23,172 bases of DNA from an uncultured Eubacteriales bacterium (GTDB taxonomy: Bacteria > Bacillota > Clostridia > Oscillospirales > UBA644): assembly GCA_934481505.1 (NCBI GenBank), contig CAKSPP010000002.1:1-23172 (forward strand), given 5' to 3'. Under the pieces are notes generated by a model. It was given only the letters and a program-made list of their open reading frames with translations. It was not told the DNA's origin and ran no database searches. Below, piece by piece: positions 21,324 to 23,172 of the stretch (position 1 is its first letter; the number at the start of each line of letters is the position of its first letter). The translations under genes and the position numbers were made by a program.

Positions 21324-22793
21324 TTAGTGCTGGGAGTAGTTCGGTGCCTCTTTGGTAATGTGAATATCGTGGGGGTGGCTTTCTTTGAGACCCGCTCCCG
21401 TGATTTTGACGAATTTGCCTTTTTCCTGCAACTCTTTAATGGTGTGAGCTCCGCAGTAGCCCATTCCCGAACGGAGACCGCCGAGAAGCTGGAAAATGGT
21501 GTCGGAAACTTTTCCTTTGTAAGGAACTCTTCCCTCAACGCCTTCCGGAACGAGTTTGGAAGCTCCTTCCTGGAAATATCTGTCTTTGGAACCCTGTTTC
21601 ATTGCGGCAATGGAGCCCATTCCGCGGTAAACCTTGAATTTTCTGCCTTCGAAAAGTTCGCTTTCACCGGTGCTTTCGTCGCAGCCTGCAAACATCGAAC
21701 CCATCATAACGACGTCGCCGCCTGCGGCAATCGCTTTCGGAATGTCGCCGCTGTATTTGATACCGCCGTCGGCGATAATGGGAATATTTCTCTTCTTCGC
21801 GACGGAAGCCGCAGAAAGAATTGCGGTTATCTGCGGAACGCCGATACCTGCGACAACACGGGTCGTACAGATAGAACCGGGGCCGATACCGACTTTGATT
21901 GCGTCCGCTCCTGCGTCGATAAGGAATTCCGCACCCTCTGCGGTTGCGATGTTTCCTGCGACAAGCTGGGCGTGGGGGAACGCCGCCTTTATCTTGCGGA
22001 TCGCGTTTGCTATATTTTCGGAATGACCGTGAGCGGAGTCGAGAACCATTACGTCAACGCCGTTTGCAAGAAGAGCTTCGGCTCTTTCACAGACGTCGCC
22101 TGTAACACCTATCGCTCCTCCGCAAAGAAGTCTTCCGGCTTCGTCACGGGCTGTATTCGGGTATTTAATTGCTTTTTCGATATCCTTTATTGTTATAAGA
22201 CCGCAGAGATTTCCGTTGTTGTCGACAATGGGAAGTTTTTCAATCTTGTTGCGGCGGAGAATTTCCTGTGCGTCGTCAAGAGTCGTTCCGACGGGAGCGG
22301 TGATAAGGTGATCTTTGGTCATATATTCGCTTATCGGAGCGGAATAGTCGGAAATGAAACGCATATCGCGGTTTGTTATTATGCCGACGAGCTTTTTGCC
22401 CTCGCAGACGGGAACGCCGCTGATTCTGTATTTGTGCATGAGGTTGTCCGCGTCGGAAACAAGGTCGGTCGGAGAAAGGTAGAACGGATTTGTGATAACG
22501 CCGTTTTCGCTTCTCTTTACTTTGTCGACCTCTTCCGCCTGTCTTTCAATCGACATGTTTTTATGTATAATTCCGATGCCGCCTTCTCTTGCCATGGCAA
22601 TCGCCATGCCGCTTTCGGTGACGGTGTCCATCGCCGCACTCATAAGAGGAATGTTGAGGCGAATGGACTGCGTGAGGTTGGTTGAAAGGTCTACGTTTCT
22701 TACGACAATGTCGGAATGTGCCGGAATAAGAAGCACGTCGTCAAAGGTAATGCCTTCGCAGACTATCTTTTCGGAAAGGATATCGTTATTCAT
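21324..22793 (-). CDS. guaB: IMP dehydrogenase
   Basis: Oxidises IMP to XMP with NAD+, the committed step to GTP. The 489-residue TIM-barrel enzyme contains a pair of CBS domains at about 100-215 (MHKYRISGVPV and RRNKIEKLPIVDNNGNLCGLIT). The catalytic loop is GIGPGSICTTRVV, with Cys309, followed by ADGGIKYSGD, the MGSMFAG phosphate site and YRGMGSIAAM. The frame is open 60 codons further upstream. The ATG at 22793 is preferred because AGGGGG lies 7 nt before it and the family start (the FDDVLLIP segment at 17-24) fits. First gene of the minus-strand operon. No purine riboswitch is visible in its short leader. Confidence 0.98.
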   Translation of the reverse strand: MNNDILSEKIVCEGITFDDVLLIPAHSDIVVRNVDLSTNLTQSIRLNIPLMSAAMDTVTESGMAIAMAREGGIGIIHKNMSIERQAEEVDKVKRSENGVITNPFYLSPTDLVSDADNLMHKYRISGVPVCEGKKLVGIITNRDMRFISDYSAPISEYMTKDHLITAPVGTTLDDAQEILRRNKIEKLPIVDNNGNLCGLITIKDIEKAIKYPNTARDEAGRLLCGGAIGVTGDVCERAEALLANGVDVMVLDSAHGHSENIANAIRKIKAAFPHAQLVAGNIATAEGAEFLIDAGADAIKVGIGPGSICTTRVVAGIGVPQITAILSAASVAKKRNIPIIADGGIKYSGDIPKAIAAGGDVVMMGSMFAGCDESTGESELFEGRKFKVYRGMGSIAAMKQGSKDRYFQEGASKLVPEGVEGRVPYKGKVSDTIFQLLGGLRSGMGYCGAHTIKELQEKGKFVKITGAGLKESHPHDIHITKEAPNYSQH

Positions 22794-22833
22794 ACTTTTT
22801 CCCCCTATATCTTTAATTTTATTTATTTCTATC

Positions 22834-22862
22834 ATTTTATCACAATATTTGTTAAAATGCAA
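22834..22862 (-). promoter_or_regulatory. Sigma-A promoter of guaB
   Basis: TTGCAT (22862-22857) and TAAAAT (22839-22834) on the minus strand are 17 nt apart, and TGA before the -10 makes an extended element. The leader is only about 35 nt and holds little beyond the ribosome binding site. This fits control by promoter or nucleotide pools rather than by RNA structure. Confidence 0.65.
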
Positions 22863-23003
22863 TAGAAAAAAGCGTTGCCGCTGCCTGATTAGTTTCGCCG
22901 AAAAACCGCACGGTTGCCGCATTTTTACTGCAAAAATCAAAAATTGCGATATATTTTTCAAAAAGTTCAACACTTACCTGTATTATATAGTAGAGGTGAG
23001 ATT
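22863..23003 (+). promoter_or_regulatory. Divergent intergenic region; weak candidate promoter for the right-edge gene
   Basis: Upstream of the gene at 23004, TTCAAA (22957-22962) and TATTAT (22981-22986) are 18 nt apart. A TGT at 22979-22981 could extend a -10. The region is AT-rich and the match is modest. Nothing else is clear here beyond a 4-bp stem (22871-22882). Confidence 0.3.
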
Positions 23004-23172
23004 ATGGATATTTCGTATTTTTTGCACGGCAGCCGCCCGACATCCGAAAGAAAAGCCGGGTTTGAAAACGGGAAACTCGAAATGCTGCTTTCCTGCAATA
23101 TGACCGCCGTTTTTACGCTTTCTTTCCCGAAATTTTCGGTCGAAGTTTTTGACGACGGGGAAAAATATATGC
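23004..23172 (+). CDS. Unrecognised protein, 5' end only
   Basis: An ATG at 23004 follows AGAGGTGAG at 22992-23000 and opens a frame that runs off the right edge. The visible 56 residues begin MDISYFLHGSRPTSERKAGFENG, and later read FTLSFPKFSVEVFDDGEKY. There is no signal peptide, membrane segment or motif I can name. The beta-strand-like alternation after residue 25 is all that can be said. Coding is supported by the ribosome binding site and the lack of stops, but the stretch is short. Confidence 0.6.
   Translation, partial: MDISYFLHGSRPTSERKAGFENGKLEMLLSCNMTAVFTLSFPKFSVEVFDDGEKYM

Noticed and set aside
21327..22685. Plus-strand open frame of 452 codons opposite guaB.
   Set aside because: It mirrors the codon bias of guaB, has low-complexity composition and no ribosome binding site.
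22794..22833. Purine riboswitch in the guaB leader.
   Set aside because: The leader is only about 35 nt and cannot hold the three-way junction.
22866..22882. Minus-strand hairpin AGCG-GCAA-CGCT followed by six T, upstream of guaB, as a terminator.
   Set aside because: The stem is only 4 bp, no minus-strand gene is visible upstream of it, and it abuts the guaB -35 box.
1..23172. Defence system, prophage, insertion sequence, CRISPR array, tRNA or rRNA.
   Set aside because: No transposase, integrase, spaced repeat array, tRNA-like cloverleaf or rRNA stretch was seen; every large frame is a housekeeping gene or its shadow.

Overview
The window is a core housekeeping locus of a low-to-mid GC, spore-forming Bacillota. 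It is most likely a member of class Clostridia, perhaps an Oscillospiraceae/Ruminococcaceae-like gut lineage. The basis is gene order (a continuous S10-spc-alpha ribosomal protein cluster with map, a KOW-domain gene, infA and rpmJ between adk and rpsM), a YlbJ-type sporulation membrane protein, zinc-type S14 and strong AGGAGG ribosome binding sites. The exact taxon cannot be read from the sequence.

Layout. At 1-858 on the minus strand is pfkA, cut by the left edge. It is divergent from a ylbJ-like sporulation gene (982-1938). A terminator, a dense block of inverted and direct repeats and a near-consensus sigma-A promoter follow. A structured leader of about 290 nt then precedes the S10 operon. 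From 2447 to 17936 lie 32 plus-strand genes, tightly spaced or overlapping: rpsJ, rplC, rplD, rplW, rplB, rpsS, rplV, rpsC, rplP, rpmC, rpsQ, rplN, rplX, rplE, rpsZ (zinc S14), rpsH, rplF, rplR, rpsE, rpmD, rplO, secY, adk, map, a KOW-domain gene, infA, rpmJ, rpsM, rpsK, rpsD, rpoA and rplQ. The only clear breaks in packing are a 183-nt hairpin-rich gap between rpsJ and rplC and a 99-nt gap before rpoA. Terminators follow rplQ.

From 18103 to 22793 a minus-strand set converges on the ribosomal cluster: guaB, rarA, nth, prmA and a small HPt-like gene, with short gaps or overlaps, apparently one transcript from a promoter upstream of guaB. At 23004 an unrecognised plus-strand gene begins and runs off the right edge.

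Function. The main cluster supplies structural ribosomal proteins, the Sec translocon, adenylate kinase, N-terminal methionine removal, initiation factor 1 and the RNA polymerase alpha subunit, so it couples ribosome, secretion and transcription capacity. The minus-strand set mixes GTP synthesis, replication-fork rescue, base excision repair and L11 methylation.

I did not find a defence system, mobile element, CRISPR array, tRNA or rRNA. The most interesting material is regulatory RNA: the S10 leader with an attenuator-like hairpin, and the structured rpsJ-rplC gap that shares a motif with it. The HPt-like protein that lacks the phospho-accepting histidine is the most interesting protein.
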